From Chlorobiota bacterium (GTDB taxonomy: Bacteria; Bacteroidota; Chlorobiia; Chlorobiales; Chlorobiaceae): DNA of 61,370 bases. The notes beneath the pieces are model-generated. The model was not told the DNA's origin. It did no database searches and saw only the letters and a program-made list of their open reading frames with translations. Position 1 is the first letter of the stretch, and the number at the start of each line of letters is the position of its first letter. The stretch covers positions 1 through 61,370 of the forward strand of contig VGGK01000014.1 in assembly GCA_016868665.1 (NCBI GenBank), read 5' to 3'. This document shows, one piece after another, positions 1 to 9,081 of the stretch. Position numbers and translations under genes: made by a program.

Positions 1-108
1 GCTCATGAAGCTCTCTACCTATTTGGTTTGGTGTTCTGTACTGGTAATTGCAACGTTACCCATTACAAGATAACACTTTATGCCCATAGGTGAGGGCTTT
101 TTTTATTT
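1..108. other. Unassigned left edge, probably foreign to the gene that follows
   Basis: I recognise no gene here. A short GCCC/GGGC hairpin (about 82-97) followed by seven T residues resembles a weak terminator. The next reading frame becomes recognisable as radical-SAM protein only from about position 108, so a rearrangement or assembly junction lies near 100-110. One forward frame stays open from the window edge to a TGA at 91-93, but its translation is not familiar. Confidence 0.35.
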
Positions 109-873
109 CGAATCGATCAACTCAGGTTCAAGGAAAACGGCCGCACAGCGAAACCCTGGTTCATGCTGACCGACGAAAATCTCGGCATCAACAAAAAACG
201 GCTATGGGAATTTCTCGATCTTCTCAAGGAATGCGACATCACATTCAGCGTCTTTCTCAGCATCAATTTCCTTGAAGATCCTGAAACCGTCAAAAAGCTG
301 GTTGACGCCGGATGCAACTTCGTGCTTGCAGGACTTGAATCCATCAAGCAGAGTACTCTCGAGGCATACAACAAAGGACACGTCAATTCAGCGGAAAAGT
401 ATTCGAAAATCATCGACGACTGCCGTAAAGCCGGTCTGAACATTCAGGGCAACTTCCTCTTCAACCCCGCAATCGATACTTTTGAGGACATTGATGACCT
501 GGTGAAGTTCGTCACGAAGAACCATATTTTCATGCCGATTTTCCAGATCATCACCCCCTATCCGGGAACGCAGATGTACTGGGATTATAAAAACAAGGGC
601 CTGATCACCGACGAAGACTGGGAAAAATACAACGCCCTGCATCTGGTCATAAAATCCGAGCGTTACGATCCCCTGCTTTTCCAGTACAAGGTACTCAAGA
701 GCTATACCGACATCTACTCATGGCGGCATATCGTCGCAAGAACCTGGTACAACCCGAGAAAACTCATCAACCTGGTTACAAGCCTCGCATTCCGCAACCA
801 TCTTCGCAGCCAGCTCGACGAATTCGAGCGTCATCACGGGCTCAGCCCGAAAGTGCTTGAAGGCATTAAATAA
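94..873 (+). pseudogene. 5'-truncated radical-SAM protein (C-terminal half)
   Basis: About 255 residues are open after the stop at 91-93, with ATG 163 as the first Met. The text is the second half of a radical-SAM domain followed by an all-helical tail: [10 protein letters not shown] (the strand after the SAM cluster in B12/radical-SAM enzymes), a GLESI motif, and the TPYPGTQMY segment. The CxxxCxxC cluster motif and any N-terminal cobalamin-binding domain are absent, so it cannot be a working enzyme as it stands. It resembles the complete enzyme at 3326-5128 in the TPYPGT region but is not a close copy. It is either a pseudogene or an intact gene cut by a bad join at the left edge. Confidence 0.75.
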
Positions 874-910
874 TCCCCCTTTTCCAGCTTCCATCCTCAA
901 TCATTACAAC

Positions 911-960
911 AGATCGCGATACTGTACCGGAAGCATGCTTCCGGCACAGTATCGCGATCT
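911..960. repeat. 50-bp near-perfect palindrome without loop
   Basis: Positions 911-935 and 936-960 are reverse complements except for one A/C mismatch pair (926 with 945). The outer arms read AGATCGCGATACTGT and the centre is AAGCATGCTT. No T-run follows on either strand, so a simple intrinsic terminator is not the best reading. It lies 38 bp past the truncated radical-SAM gene and about 190 bp before the lipoprotein gene. It could be a dispersed palindromic repeat or a strong RNA hairpin. Confidence 0.85.
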
Positions 961-1153
961 GCATACGCGGATATAAATCCGCCGCAACAAAACGCAATTT
1001 ATTATGTATCGTTACAATAAAAAACCAGCAATACTGATCAACTCATATTCTTTTTTTAATCGTGAGGGTGTCGTATATTCAACCGGTAATTTCATATAAA
1101 TGAGCCTTATACGATCTTTGCCCCTATTTCATACCCATAAAAAACAACCCAAC

Positions 1154-1897
1154 ATGACAAACGTTTTCAACCGCGCTGCGGGCATCTTTCTTCTTTCGGC
1201 GGTGACACTGATTTCCGGCTGTTCAAAATCGGATAACCCTGTTACCGGTGCCGTATCGCAATTATCGTCTGAATCCCGTCCGAAACACTATGAGATCAGA
1301 TCGGGAATCGTACATTTCGAACCGATGAACGTGATGGGGGTTTCCACCACTACCGAAACACTGTATTTCGATGATTACGGCCGAAAAGAGGCAAAGGAAA
1401 CCGTTACGGAGACCAATGTCATGGGCATGAAAACCTATGAACACCGTATGGAAATCACTGACGGCGATTACGCTCTTTCATTCGAACTGAAAAAAACCGT
1501 CAACGGCAAAGATGAAACGAGCAAGGAAGCAACGAAAACAGATATGCGCCAGATGCGCGAGATGGCCCTGATGATGAGCAAAGCCATTGACGTGAATGAA
1601 CTGAAAAAGAATTTCGATTACCGTGAAGAAGGAACCGAGGAAATCGCCGGAGTTACCGGCAGGAAGTATTCCGTCGCTCTCAATAAGGAACAACCCGATG
1701 CCCGTGTCTTCGGCGTCATGTACAAGAACATTGTTCTGAAGAGCGAGATGGGAGATATTACCATGAGAGCGTCGAAAATCGAAGAAAATGCCGCGGTTCC
1801 GGCATCAAAATTCGAGGTTCCTGCAGGGTATACCATAAAGGAGGTCAACCTTGCCGAAGAGATGGAAAAGTCCGGTATGGGAGAAACTGAAGAGTAA
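1154..1897 (+). CDS. Predicted outer-membrane or periplasmic lipoprotein, function unknown
   Basis: The protein has 247 residues. A basic N-terminus, a hydrophobic stretch and a lipobox (LISGC, Cys at about residue 23) mark a lipoprotein. I chose ATG 1154 because an upstream ATG at 1100 would put 18 polar residues before the signal peptide. The mature part is rich in Glu, Lys, Met and Thr, with a repeated NVMG motif near residues 58 and 87, and looks like a beta-rich periplasmic domain. I do not recognise a family. It stands alone, with a strong hairpin terminator directly downstream. Confidence 0.75.
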   Translation: MTNVFNRAAGIFLLSAVTLISGCSKSDNPVTGAVSQLSSESRPKHYEIRSGIVHFEPMNVMGVSTTTETLYFDDYGRKEAKETVTETNVMGMKTYEHRMEITDGDYALSFELKKTVNGKDETSKEATKTDMRQMREMALMMSKAIDVNELKKNFDYREEGTEEIAGVTGRKYSVALNKEQPDARVFGVMYKNIVLKSEMGDITMRASKIEENAAVPASKFEVPAGYTIKEVNLAEEMEKSGMGETEE

Positions 1898-1912
1898 GAA
1901 AACCCGCGCCGC

Positions 1913-1956
1913 AAAGGGCACCTGACCGGACTCAAGCGGTCAGGTGCCCTTTGTTC
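1913..1956. terminator. Intrinsic terminator between convergent genes
   Basis: A perfect 16-bp stem (1913-1928 with 1937-1952) and an 8-nt loop. On the plus strand the stem ends in CCCTTT and TGTTCT follows. It sits between the convergent lipoprotein and DUF900 genes and could serve both. Confidence 0.8.
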
Positions 1957-2016
1957 TATCTGCAAACTGCAGCGGCACTGCCGAATCCGGGAAAGAATCC
2001 CCGTAAGGTGTCAATA

Positions 2017-3075
2017 CTATTTCCGGAACCTCCAGTACCTCCCTTCGGCGGCATCAACCGGCTCAAGCGCAAAACGCTCCGCTGCGGGTATTCCATGATT
2101 GATGATGTAGTAGATGTCCGACAGTACCGTTTTCGACCGTCCATAGTATGAGTGGCCAAGAAAACCGTTACCATCAACCTCGCTTGCATCGATCGTGTCA
2201 ATACCCGAAACGATAAGTGGAACATCCTTTATTTCACCCGCACGTGGACTGCCATTGACATCTTCGGATATGCTGAGAGCCCTGTCGGAGGCTGATACAT
2301 AAAGGGTAACCGGCACCCCTTTTCCGGCAAGCGAAGGAGCGATATCACGCCTGAAACTATCGGCATCGATGTCAGGAGCGGCAAGTATGATAGTCCTGAA
2401 GCACAAAAGAAGCTCGGAACGCTCCCTGGCAAGCGTGGCGAAAGCCGCGGTAAGCGCACGACTTCCCATACTGTGGGCAAGCAGGCTTATACCCCCCTTG
2501 TCAGAGCGCTCGGCGAGACCGGCAAGGAAGCGGAAAAGATTCTCTTCTGTGGCGGCAACGTTCCTTTCATCCTCGCGGTAAAGCCGGAGAGAGCATTGCG
2601 AGGGCCAGCTGTATATAAGGGGCACCCCCCTGAAATCGAGATCGGCAGCCACCTGGGCCATGCGCAGGACTGCATCCTCGAAACTCATATTGTAGCCATG
2701 CACAAATACCAGCATGGTTTTCTTCCTGCCCGCCTTCTGCATTTCACGAGAAAGCTCATCGAAAAAAACATGCTGGCTGAGCGTATCGAGCGAAAACAGT
2801 GCAAAATGCTGATCCGGGTCTGTTTTCAGCACCGGAGTTTCGAGCCTGGCAACCCGATGCTTTGGTGGCACCGAAACCGTACACACTCCATACTGCATGG
2901 GACCACGCAAGGCGCTGTAGAAATCCGCCGGGTCGGATTGCCCGGATTTAGCCCGGTCGGTTGCGTAGAAAAGGGAAATAAACGACCGATCGAGCGTTGC
3001 ATGATATGAAGCACTGCAGGCAGCCAACTGAAGCGAAAACAGCAGCGCGGAAAAAATCGACCAGAATGCCCGCAT
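2017..3075 (-). CDS. DUF900-type alpha/beta hydrolase, predicted lipoprotein
   Basis: The protein has 352 residues. The N-terminus is a lipoprotein signal with LQLAAC (Cys about 20). The hydrolase core shows FVHGYN (about 126-131), the oxyanion-side motif of the DUF900 family, and the nucleophile elbow AHSMGS (Ser about 201). Asp and His candidates for the triad follow later, including a GHSYYG segment about 40 residues from the end. DUF900 proteins are serine hydrolases of unknown substrate. The gene is monocistronic and converges on the lipoprotein gene. Confidence 0.8.
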   Translation of the reverse strand: MRAFWSIFSALLFSLQLAACSASYHATLDRSFISLFYATDRAKSGQSDPADFYSALRGPMQYGVCTVSVPPKHRVARLETPVLKTDPDQHFALFSLDTLSQHVFFDELSREMQKAGRKKTMLVFVHGYNMSFEDAVLRMAQVAADLDFRGVPLIYSWPSQCSLRLYREDERNVAATEENLFRFLAGLAERSDKGGISLLAHSMGSRALTAAFATLARERSELLLCFRTIILAAPDIDADSFRRDIAPSLAGKGVPVTLYVSASDRALSISEDVNGSPRAGEIKDVPLIVSGIDTIDASEVDGNGFLGHSYYGRSKTVLSDIYYIINHGIPAAERFALEPVDAAEGRYWRFRK

Positions 3076-3325
3076 CCTCTTGGAGGCTTTGACTCGTTAC
3101 AGGAGATACCTTACCGGCTTTCATACATAAACATGATATATAATATAGAGAACCGTTCAGGCTTATTCGCGCAAAAGCGAAATAAAGGAATAACCTGCCG
3201 CTGCAGAAAAAAGATTTCCGGGATTGCTCATAATGATGAACAAGTTATCTGCTGCCCATAACACAGAAAAAACGGGAAGTCTCCCACAATACATCTTCGA
3301 TGATCGAATATCCCAATCCGAAATA

Positions 3326-5128
3326 TTAACCTTTCCGGCTGCAGGTTCGATACATGCGGTAAAAAGCGATGGCTGCACGGCGGATATCGGGGTCGCCGGC
3401 GAGCGCCAGATACTGGCTGGCTGTTGCGGAACGGTTGTATCGCATAAGCTCTTTCCTGTACAGAAAACGCATGACAACCTCTGCCGAAACCGATGCCGTG
3501 GCTTCGACCACCGCATTGATGCTCACCACCATCCCGCTCACCGGGGCACTTCCGGAAACCTCCCGGATAGTGAGCGCCCGCCTATCGGCCTCCTGGGTTA
3601 TGCGAAACTCGATACGCCGGCCACCACTCTCTTCGAGAAAAACAGAAACCGGCTCTTTCAGCCTCCTCCCGGAGGGATAGTCGATGCGGGGTTCCGTACT
3701 CGCGAAACGTTCGTACGCTTCATAGATCGTCGACTCAATCTCCTGTGTGGTCAGACTCCGGTTAACAAGTGTCAGAAAAACAAACTGACAGAAATCCCTC
3801 AGGAAAATCCGCAGTATCCCCCGCTCGCTCTCCTCCTGCATCATGGTTCGGTAATTGAAGAAAGCTACATAGCAGTATAGCATCATCGTCATCAACCGGG
3901 CATTACTCATTCCCTCGGTCTTCACCACCGGACAGAAGTTGTTATAGAGGTCCCAGTTGAAAGAGGTAATATTGTCCTGACTGCGGTACTCCTCAAAAAT
4001 ATTCGTACCTGGATAGGGCGTCATGGCCATGAAAAGCGCATTCCTGAGGCTGAGTGCCCGGGCAAAACCCGGATAAACCATCGTATCGGCTTCGGTCTCG
4101 CTGTGGTGCCCGACAATGAAATAGCCTTCGACGCCGATATCGTGTTTTCCAAGCAGCTCGACGGCCCGGGAAATATCGTCGAGAGTATTCTGCTTGTTCA
4201 TCAACTCGAGAGTTTCCGGGTTCGGACTCTCGATACCGAGTCCTACCTTTCTCAGTCCGACCTTATGCAGCTTGTCGAGAATACGTTCAGACCTGATCAC
4301 ATCCCTGGCACGGGTCTCGGTGACAATCCTGAAATTGGTCAACCCCTGCTCGATCATGAGGTCGCAAATCCGCTCGACCCGTTTGATGTTGGTCAGAAAG
4401 TTGGCGTCCCAGATTTTCAGCAGCTTTTTCTTCTTCGGATCGTGAATCAGGGCGATCTCCCCGACCACATTCTCCGCACTCCGGCCACGCCACTGTTTGT
4501 GCATCCTGTCATTGGCGCAGAACGAACACTTCCAGGGGCAGCCACGCGAAGTGTATATTGTCTCGATAGTATAGTCATGACTCTTCTCTCCGAACCGCTC
4601 AGGCCGGATCGAGCGGAGCGGAAAGCGAATCGAATCCACATCCCTGATCAGCTCCCGAATTCCGGTATGGACGAATGTGCCGTTCTCTTTCCAGCAGAGC
4701 CCTTTAACGTCGCGCGACGGCCCTTTCTCGACCAGTTCCCGGAAGGTTGCCTCCCCCTCGCCGATCACCACCAGATCAGCAAATCCATGATCGAGCGCTT
4801 CCTCGGGCATCGCCGTCGGATGAAAGCCGCCCATCACCACCGTGACGCCGTATTTTCTGGCGATCCGCGCCAGCTTCACGGCGTTATTGAAGCCGCCGGT
4901 CATCGAGGAGATGGCCGCAAGATCGAACGGCCGCTCCTGCAGCAGCCGCTCGAAACTCTCGAAAATCCCTTCGTTGTAATAGTTCTCGGGCATCGCCATG
5001 CAATCGGCGATATCCTCCACAGCGCCGGCGAGATAGCAGACGCCGATACAGTCGCTGATGAACCGGGGAAACGGTGTCACAATCGACTGCGGAGCCTCGA
5101 CGAAGCAGATGTTCCTGTAATACGCCAT
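3326..5128 (-). CDS. Cobalamin-binding radical-SAM enzyme
   Basis: The protein has 600 residues. Residues 1-150 form a B12-binding-like Rossmann domain (VVMGGFHPT, then GEGEATF). The radical-SAM cluster motif CPWKCSFC is at about 197-204, followed by GIESPNPETLELMNK and MTPYPGTNIFEEY. A further 180 residues after the barrel are not recognised. In green sulfur bacteria this architecture is used by BchE-like cyclases and by the BchQ/BchR methyltransferases that alkylate bacteriochlorophyll side chains. Which of these, if any, it is cannot be told by eye. The neighbours are not pigment genes. Confidence 0.8.
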   Translation of the reverse strand: MAYYRNICFVEAPQSIVTPFPRFISDCIGVCYLAGAVEDIADCMAMPENYYNEGIFESFERLLQERPFDLAAISSMTGGFNNAVKLARIARKYGVTVVMGGFHPTAMPEEALDHGFADLVVIGEGEATFRELVEKGPSRDVKGLCWKENGTFVHTGIRELIRDVDSIRFPLRSIRPERFGEKSHDYTIETIYTSRGCPWKCSFCANDRMHKQWRGRSAENVVGEIALIHDPKKKKLLKIWDANFLTNIKRVERICDLMIEQGLTNFRIVTETRARDVIRSERILDKLHKVGLRKVGLGIESPNPETLELMNKQNTLDDISRAVELLGKHDIGVEGYFIVGHHSETEADTMVYPGFARALSLRNALFMAMTPYPGTNIFEEYRSQDNITSFNWDLYNNFCPVVKTEGMSNARLMTMMLYCYVAFFNYRTMMQEESERGILRIFLRDFCQFVFLTLVNRSLTTQEIESTIYEAYERFASTEPRIDYPSGRRLKEPVSVFLEESGGRRIEFRITQEADRRALTIREVSGSAPVSGMVVSINAVVEATASVSAEVVMRFLYRKELMRYNRSATASQYLALAGDPDIRRAAIAFYRMYRTCSRKG

Positions 5129-5335
5129 AGCCGGGTTTGGATTAAGATCAGGAAGGTGATGGAAGGAAATGCGAAGTTCCCCGGACTGGCGGATTCATCG
5201 TGTACAGGTAAAATATACGCGATTCATATGACAAAAGAATCTATCCCGGCAACAATACCCATCAGTTGCAAAACATCCACGGGTTCGATGTCGCCTTGAA
5301 CGGTATATCAAAACCCTTGCTTTGGCTCAGTAACT
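5129..5335. other. Intergenic, mostly featureless
   Basis: This stretch holds the presumed promoter of the minus-strand radical-SAM gene and the end of the hcp transcript. Apart from the terminator listed next, no gene or repeat was seen. Confidence 0.4.
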
Positions 5336-5380
5336 GACAAAAAAAGCCGCCCCGGCAAACTGCACCGGAACGGCTTCGAT
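5336..5380 (-). terminator. Intrinsic terminator of the rrf2-hcp operon
   Basis: Read on the minus strand, arms AAGCCG and CGGCTT plus an inner CCGG/CCGG pair (5344-5376) make a GC-rich hairpin that runs straight into a T-run. It lies about 33 bp after the hcp stop, which closes the four-gene operon. Confidence 0.85.
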
Positions 5381-5408
5381 GAACTGGCGATGTAATACTG
5401 CCAATCGC

Positions 5409-7037
5409 TCAGTTCCCGACCATCATGGCCTCCACATCAGCCTCAACCGTGCCGATCGGCTTGATGCCGAACTTCTCCACCAGTACTGCGGCGACGTTAG
5501 GCGTAAGGAACTGCGGCAGAGTAGGTCCGAGACGGATACCTTTGACGCCGAGGTAGAGCAGGGCGAGCAGCACGGTCACGGCCTTCTGCTCGTACCAGGC
5601 AATATCGAAGGAAATCGGCAGGTCGTTGATGTCCTCAAGACCGAAAACCTCCTTGAGCTTCAGCGCAATCACTGCCAGCGAGTAGCTGTCGTTGCACTGG
5701 CCGGCATCAAGCACACGCGGAATCCCGCCGATGTCGCCGAGCTGCAGCTTGTTGTAGCGGTACTTCGCACATCCGGCCGTGAGGATGACCGTATCCTGCG
5801 GCAGGGCTCCTGCAACGTCGGTGTAGTACTGGCGCGAGTTGTGCCGTCCGTCGCAGCCTGCCATCACCACAAACCGCTTGATGGCGCCAGATTTCACGGC
5901 ATCGACCACCTTGTCGGCAATGGCCAGCACCTGGTTGTGCGCAAAACCGCCCACGATCTCGCCATTCTCGATCTCTTTGGGCGCGGGACAGGTTTTAGCC
6001 TGCTCGATGAGCGCGGAGAAGTCCTTCTGGCCACCTTCCGGACGAGCCGGGATATGCTTCAGGCCGGGCCAGCCCGCCATGCCGGTGGTGTACATGCGGT
6101 TGCGGTACGATTCGCGGATCGGCACGATGCAGTTGGTGGTCATGAGAATCGGGCCGTTGAACGACTCGAACTCCCGGTCCTGCGACCACCACGAATTGCC
6201 GTAGTTGCCGACGAAGTGCGGGTACTTCTTGAACGCCGGGTAGTAGTGCGCCGGCAGCATCTCGCAGTGCGTGTAGACGTCCACGCCGGTGCCTTCGGTC
6301 TGCTTCAGCAGGTCCTCCATGTCGCGCAGATCGTGACCAGAGATAAGAATACCGGGATTCGTACCCACGCCGGTCTTCACCGTGGTGATTTCAGGGTTGC
6401 CGTAGGTTTCGGTGTTGGCCTTGTCAAGCAGGGCCATCGCCTTCACGGCAACCGAACCGGTTTCGAGCACCAGTGCGGTAAGCCGGTCGGCACCGAGATC
6501 CTTCAGAAGCGATGCAAGACCTTTCACATAGAAAGCATAGATCTCCTGATCCTCGTAGCCAAGCACAGCGGCATGATCGGTATAGGCGGCAAGACCCTTG
6601 ATGCCGTAAAGCACGAGGCTTTTGAGCGAGCGCAGATCTTCGTTTTCGCTGAGAGCTTCGATACCGCATGCTGCTGCCTTCTGCAGAAACTCCTCTCTCG
6701 TGCGCCCGTTCCAGTTTGCCGCATCGTGCGACGGAACCGATGTCAGCAAGGCTTTCAGTTCATCGCGCTTGTCGAGCGTCAGGCATATCCGGCGGACAAT
6801 GGCATCGTCGTCGAAGTTGGTGTTGGTGACCGTCACGAAAAGCGACTCGCTGATGAGGCGCCCGTACTCAGCCGGAACAGGCCCTTCGAGCGCTTCCGCA
6901 CAGAGCGCAAGCCCTTCGGCGGCATAGACCAGCACATCCTGCAGCTTCGCGGTAATATCGTCCTTGCCGCATACGCCGCGCGCTATGCAGCCTGTACCCC
7001 GGACGCTTTCCTGACATTGATCGCAATACATTCCCAT
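5409..7037 (-). CDS. hcp: Hydroxylamine reductase / hybrid-cluster protein (class I)
   Basis: The protein has 542 residues, the usual Hcp length. The N-terminal cluster motif is Cys5-x2-Cys8-x8-Cys17-x5-Cys23, the spacing of class I, [4Fe-4S]-binding Hcp. Later segments carry the hybrid-cluster ligands (for example the CDGRH and AGCAKYRYN regions and GQCNDSYS). Hcp reduces NO or hydroxylamine and acts in nitrosative or oxidative stress in the cytoplasm. A strong ribosome site (GGAGGAGAAA) precedes the ATG. It is the last gene of the operon with an Rrf2 regulator, a ferredoxin and a TPR protein, so the ferredoxin protein is a likely electron donor. Confidence 0.95.
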   Translation of the reverse strand: MGMYCDQCQESVRGTGCIARGVCGKDDITAKLQDVLVYAAEGLALCAEALEGPVPAEYGRLISESLFVTVTNTNFDDDAIVRRICLTLDKRDELKALLTSVPSHDAANWNGRTREEFLQKAAACGIEALSENEDLRSLKSLVLYGIKGLAAYTDHAAVLGYEDQEIYAFYVKGLASLLKDLGADRLTALVLETGSVAVKAMALLDKANTETYGNPEITTVKTGVGTNPGILISGHDLRDMEDLLKQTEGTGVDVYTHCEMLPAHYYPAFKKYPHFVGNYGNSWWSQDREFESFNGPILMTTNCIVPIRESYRNRMYTTGMAGWPGLKHIPARPEGGQKDFSALIEQAKTCPAPKEIENGEIVGGFAHNQVLAIADKVVDAVKSGAIKRFVVMAGCDGRHNSRQYYTDVAGALPQDTVILTAGCAKYRYNKLQLGDIGGIPRVLDAGQCNDSYSLAVIALKLKEVFGLEDINDLPISFDIAWYEQKAVTVLLALLYLGVKGIRLGPTLPQFLTPNVAAVLVEKFGIKPIGTVEADVEAMMVGN

Positions 7038-7064
7038 TTTCTCCTCCGTTGTGTTGTTGTTGTT

Positions 7065-7472
7065 TCACAGACGGGGACACAGAAGATCGGCTATCGTTCT
7101 ATCCCCAGCCGCACCCTCGCTGTCCCCTTTTTTCTCTTTCAGTAAAGCCCTTTGCATGAAAGCCGTACAGAGCAGGCGTTTATTGTTCGGACGTCGGTCG
7201 ATGATCGCCGTGCAGTCCTCGATGGCGCCGTCGATATCTCCAAACCCGGCCCGTGCGATTGCCCGGTTGCCGTAAGCGGCAATCGCCTCCCGGAACCGCA
7301 AGCCAAGCTTCAGCGCCATGGTGTAATCCGCCTCGGCGCCCCGGAAATCGCCCGTGCTGCTGCGCGCATTGGCTCTATTATACCACCCTTCGGCATCTTC
7401 CGGGCGGCGGGCGATTACCCTGGTTATCTCGTCAGCAGTACCGCGATAACCTCCAAGTGCGTCCTTCAGCAT
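7065..7472 (-). CDS. Small TPR-repeat protein
   Basis: The protein has 135 residues. Three tetratricopeptide units can be read (AEGWYNRANARSSTGDF, then AIAAYGNRAIARAGFGD, then FMQRALLKEKKGDSEGA). There is no signal peptide, so it should be cytoplasmic. It begins 2 bp after the ferredoxin gene ends and is followed by hcp after 27 bp, so it is part of the same transcript. TPRs mediate protein contacts. A role as assembly or docking partner for Hcp or the ferredoxin is inference from position only. Confidence 0.75.
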   Translation of the reverse strand: MLKDALGGYRGTADEITRVIARRPEDAEGWYNRANARSSTGDFRGAEADYTMALKLGLRFREAIAAYGNRAIARAGFGDIDGAIEDCTAIIDRRPNNKRLLCTAFMQRALLKEKKGDSEGAAGDRTIADLLCPRL

Positions 7473-7473
7473 T

Positions 7474-8376
7474 TCACACCCACTCCTCTCCCAGCGTGTC
7501 GCCCTGCACGCCGATCACTATTTTCCTGACCGGAACCTTGCGGCTCGCGCGTTTCAGCGCTTCGGAGACAATCGACACAAGCCCTCCGCAGCAGGGCACC
7601 TCCATGATGGCTACGGTGATGGTATTGATGCGCGCACGGTCGATCATGGCCGCAAGCTTTTCGACATAGACATCCATGCCGCTGTCGAGTTTCGGGCATG
7701 CGACGGCAAGCGTTTTGCCGCGAAGCAGCCGGCGGTGAAAATCGCCTGCAGCGAATGCGACACAATCGGCAGCGAGCAGAAGATCGGAACCCTCGAAATA
7801 GGGGGCCAGAGGCGAAACAAGGTGCAGCTGAACCGGCCACTGGCGAAGTTCGCTGGAAATCGGCATCTCGCGTTCAGCAGGCGTCGCCGAAGCATGTCCG
7901 TTACCGGAACGGAAGTCCATAGTCCTGCTGCCGGGACACCCCCCGCCATGATGGCGATGGGGAGCATGTGCCTGTTCCTTCTGATGACACGACGCAGCAG
8001 CTCCAGCTTCGACAACATGCTCAAGCGGATTCCCGATTCCCTCTTCTTCAAGACATTCGATGGCCTCGCGAAGAAAATCGTGAGCACCATGATCGCGCAG
8101 GTGAACAAGATGAGCCCCGATCACGTTCGGGCCTCCCTTTATGATGCTCTCGCGCATGACCCGTTTTTCGTCATAAGGCTCCGCTTCCCTTGTCTCGATC
8201 CTCATGGCCCCTGTCGGGCAATGGCCGATACATGCTCCGAGACCGTCGCAGAAAAGGTCGCTCACGAGCCGCGCCTTGCCGTCGATAAGCTGCAGCGCCC
8301 CTTCGGGACATCCCGGAATACAGTCGCCGCACCCGGTGCATTTCCGTTCATCTATGGTAATAATCTGTCGTTTCAT
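7474..8376 (-). CDS. Two-[4Fe-4S] ferredoxin-like protein with C-terminal CCGG domain
   Basis: The protein has 300 residues. Residues 8-60 hold two ferredoxin cluster motifs (CTGCGDCIPGCPEGA and CDGLGACIGHCPTGA). Residues about 125-155 form a His/Cys-rich linker (CHQKEQAHAPHRHH, GGGCPGS). The C-terminal half has conserved-looking AADCVAFA, ACPKLDSG and EVPCCGGL segments that could bind a metal or another cluster. It overlaps the Rrf2 gene by 4 bp (ATGA). I infer electron transfer to Hcp. The function of the C-terminal domain is unknown to me. Confidence 0.8.
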   Translation of the reverse strand: MKRQIITIDERKCTGCGDCIPGCPEGALQLIDGKARLVSDLFCDGLGACIGHCPTGAMRIETREAEPYDEKRVMRESIIKGGPNVIGAHLVHLRDHGAHDFLREAIECLEEEGIGNPLEHVVEAGAAASCHQKEQAHAPHRHHGGGCPGSRTMDFRSGNGHASATPAEREMPISSELRQWPVQLHLVSPLAPYFEGSDLLLAADCVAFAAGDFHRRLLRGKTLAVACPKLDSGMDVYVEKLAAMIDRARINTITVAIMEVPCCGGLVSIVSEALKRASRKVPVRKIVIGVQGDTLGEEWV

Positions 8377-8900
8377 GCCTGTATCATCCTTTTTGTTTCG
8401 TTCTGAAAATCAATTTCTTTCCCGGCAATCGTTCCTGACTCCCCTGCCCCACCGGCCGCAGAAACAGAACCGTGAGCACTCCTCGCGCCGGCTGCACCCG
8501 GATAGCGCAGCAGCTTGCCTATCGTGATATTGTCAAACTCCTGCTTCACAACCTGTTCGATACGCATGATCTCATGTCGCAGCACGCAGCGGGAGCGGTT
8601 CGCACAGATCTGTTTGCGGAACATGCATTCCGAGACCTGCACCTTGCCCTGAAAAATCCCGATCAGCTCGCTGACCAGTATCTCATCAGGTTCTTTTGCC
8701 AGCTTGAATCCCCCGCCAACGCCCTCTTTCGAAAAGACAAGACCGTGGCGGATCATCTCCTGCAGCAGCCCGCGAAGAAACTGGTAGGGAATCTCCTGCT
8801 CCAGAGAAATAGCCCTCGCAGAGAGATACCCACCTTTGGCTTCGCCCAGGGTGAGCAGGGCCCGGATTGCGTAATCGGTATTTTTAGTCAGTACTTTCAT
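8373..8900 (-). CDS. Rrf2-family Fe-S transcriptional regulator
   Basis: The protein has 175 residues. Residues 1-85 are the Rrf2 winged helix (TDYAIRALLTLGE at the start, then FSKEGVGGGFKLA for the wing). Three cysteines at about 92, 98 and 104 (CMFRKQIC, then C) match the cluster-binding arrangement of NsrR/IscR-type members. The C-terminal 45 residues are low-complexity Ala/Gly/Ser. It is the first gene of the operon, and a perfect palindrome lies 16 bp upstream of its start. Autoregulation and control of hcp in response to NO or redox state is the likely role. NsrR is the closest named analogue, but the name is not certain. Confidence 0.85.
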   Translation of the reverse strand: MKVLTKNTDYAIRALLTLGEAKGGYLSARAISLEQEIPYQFLRGLLQEMIRHGLVFSKEGVGGGFKLAKEPDEILVSELIGIFQGKVQVSECMFRKQICANRSRCVLRHEIMRIEQVVKQEFDNITIGKLLRYPGAAGARSAHGSVSAAGGAGESGTIAGKEIDFQNETKRMIQA

Positions 8901-8915
8901 TGCAACTTCTTAAAT

Positions 8916-8934
8916 TGATACTAATTTAGTATCA
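8916..8934. promoter_or_regulatory. Palindromic operator of the rrf2-hcp operon
   Basis: TGATACTAA, one T, then TTAGTATCA: a perfect 9+1+9 inverted repeat 16-34 nt upstream of the Rrf2 start, where the promoter must lie. Rrf2 dimers bind such short-spaced palindromes. No other copy was noticed in the window. Confidence 0.7.
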
Positions 8935-9081
8935 GTTAATTGAAAGCAAAAATCATTTTTAAAAATTCCCGCAACTCCCCCGAAAAAATTTTTTTTCTGA
9001 CGCATACCGTAAGCTGAGGATTTTCAGAACAACTTCATTCAGGAGAAACGACAGCCGGCTGAACTTTCCGCATCCGGCTTC

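Noticed and set aside
4103-5299. 398-codon plus-strand frame
   Set aside because: Antisense shadow of the radical-SAM enzyme at 3326-5128.
5379-7145. Long open frame on the plus strand (588 codons) opposite hcp
   Set aside because: It is the mirror of hcp in a GC-rich region; its translation has no motifs, while the minus-strand frame is unmistakable Hcp with a good ribosome site and terminator.
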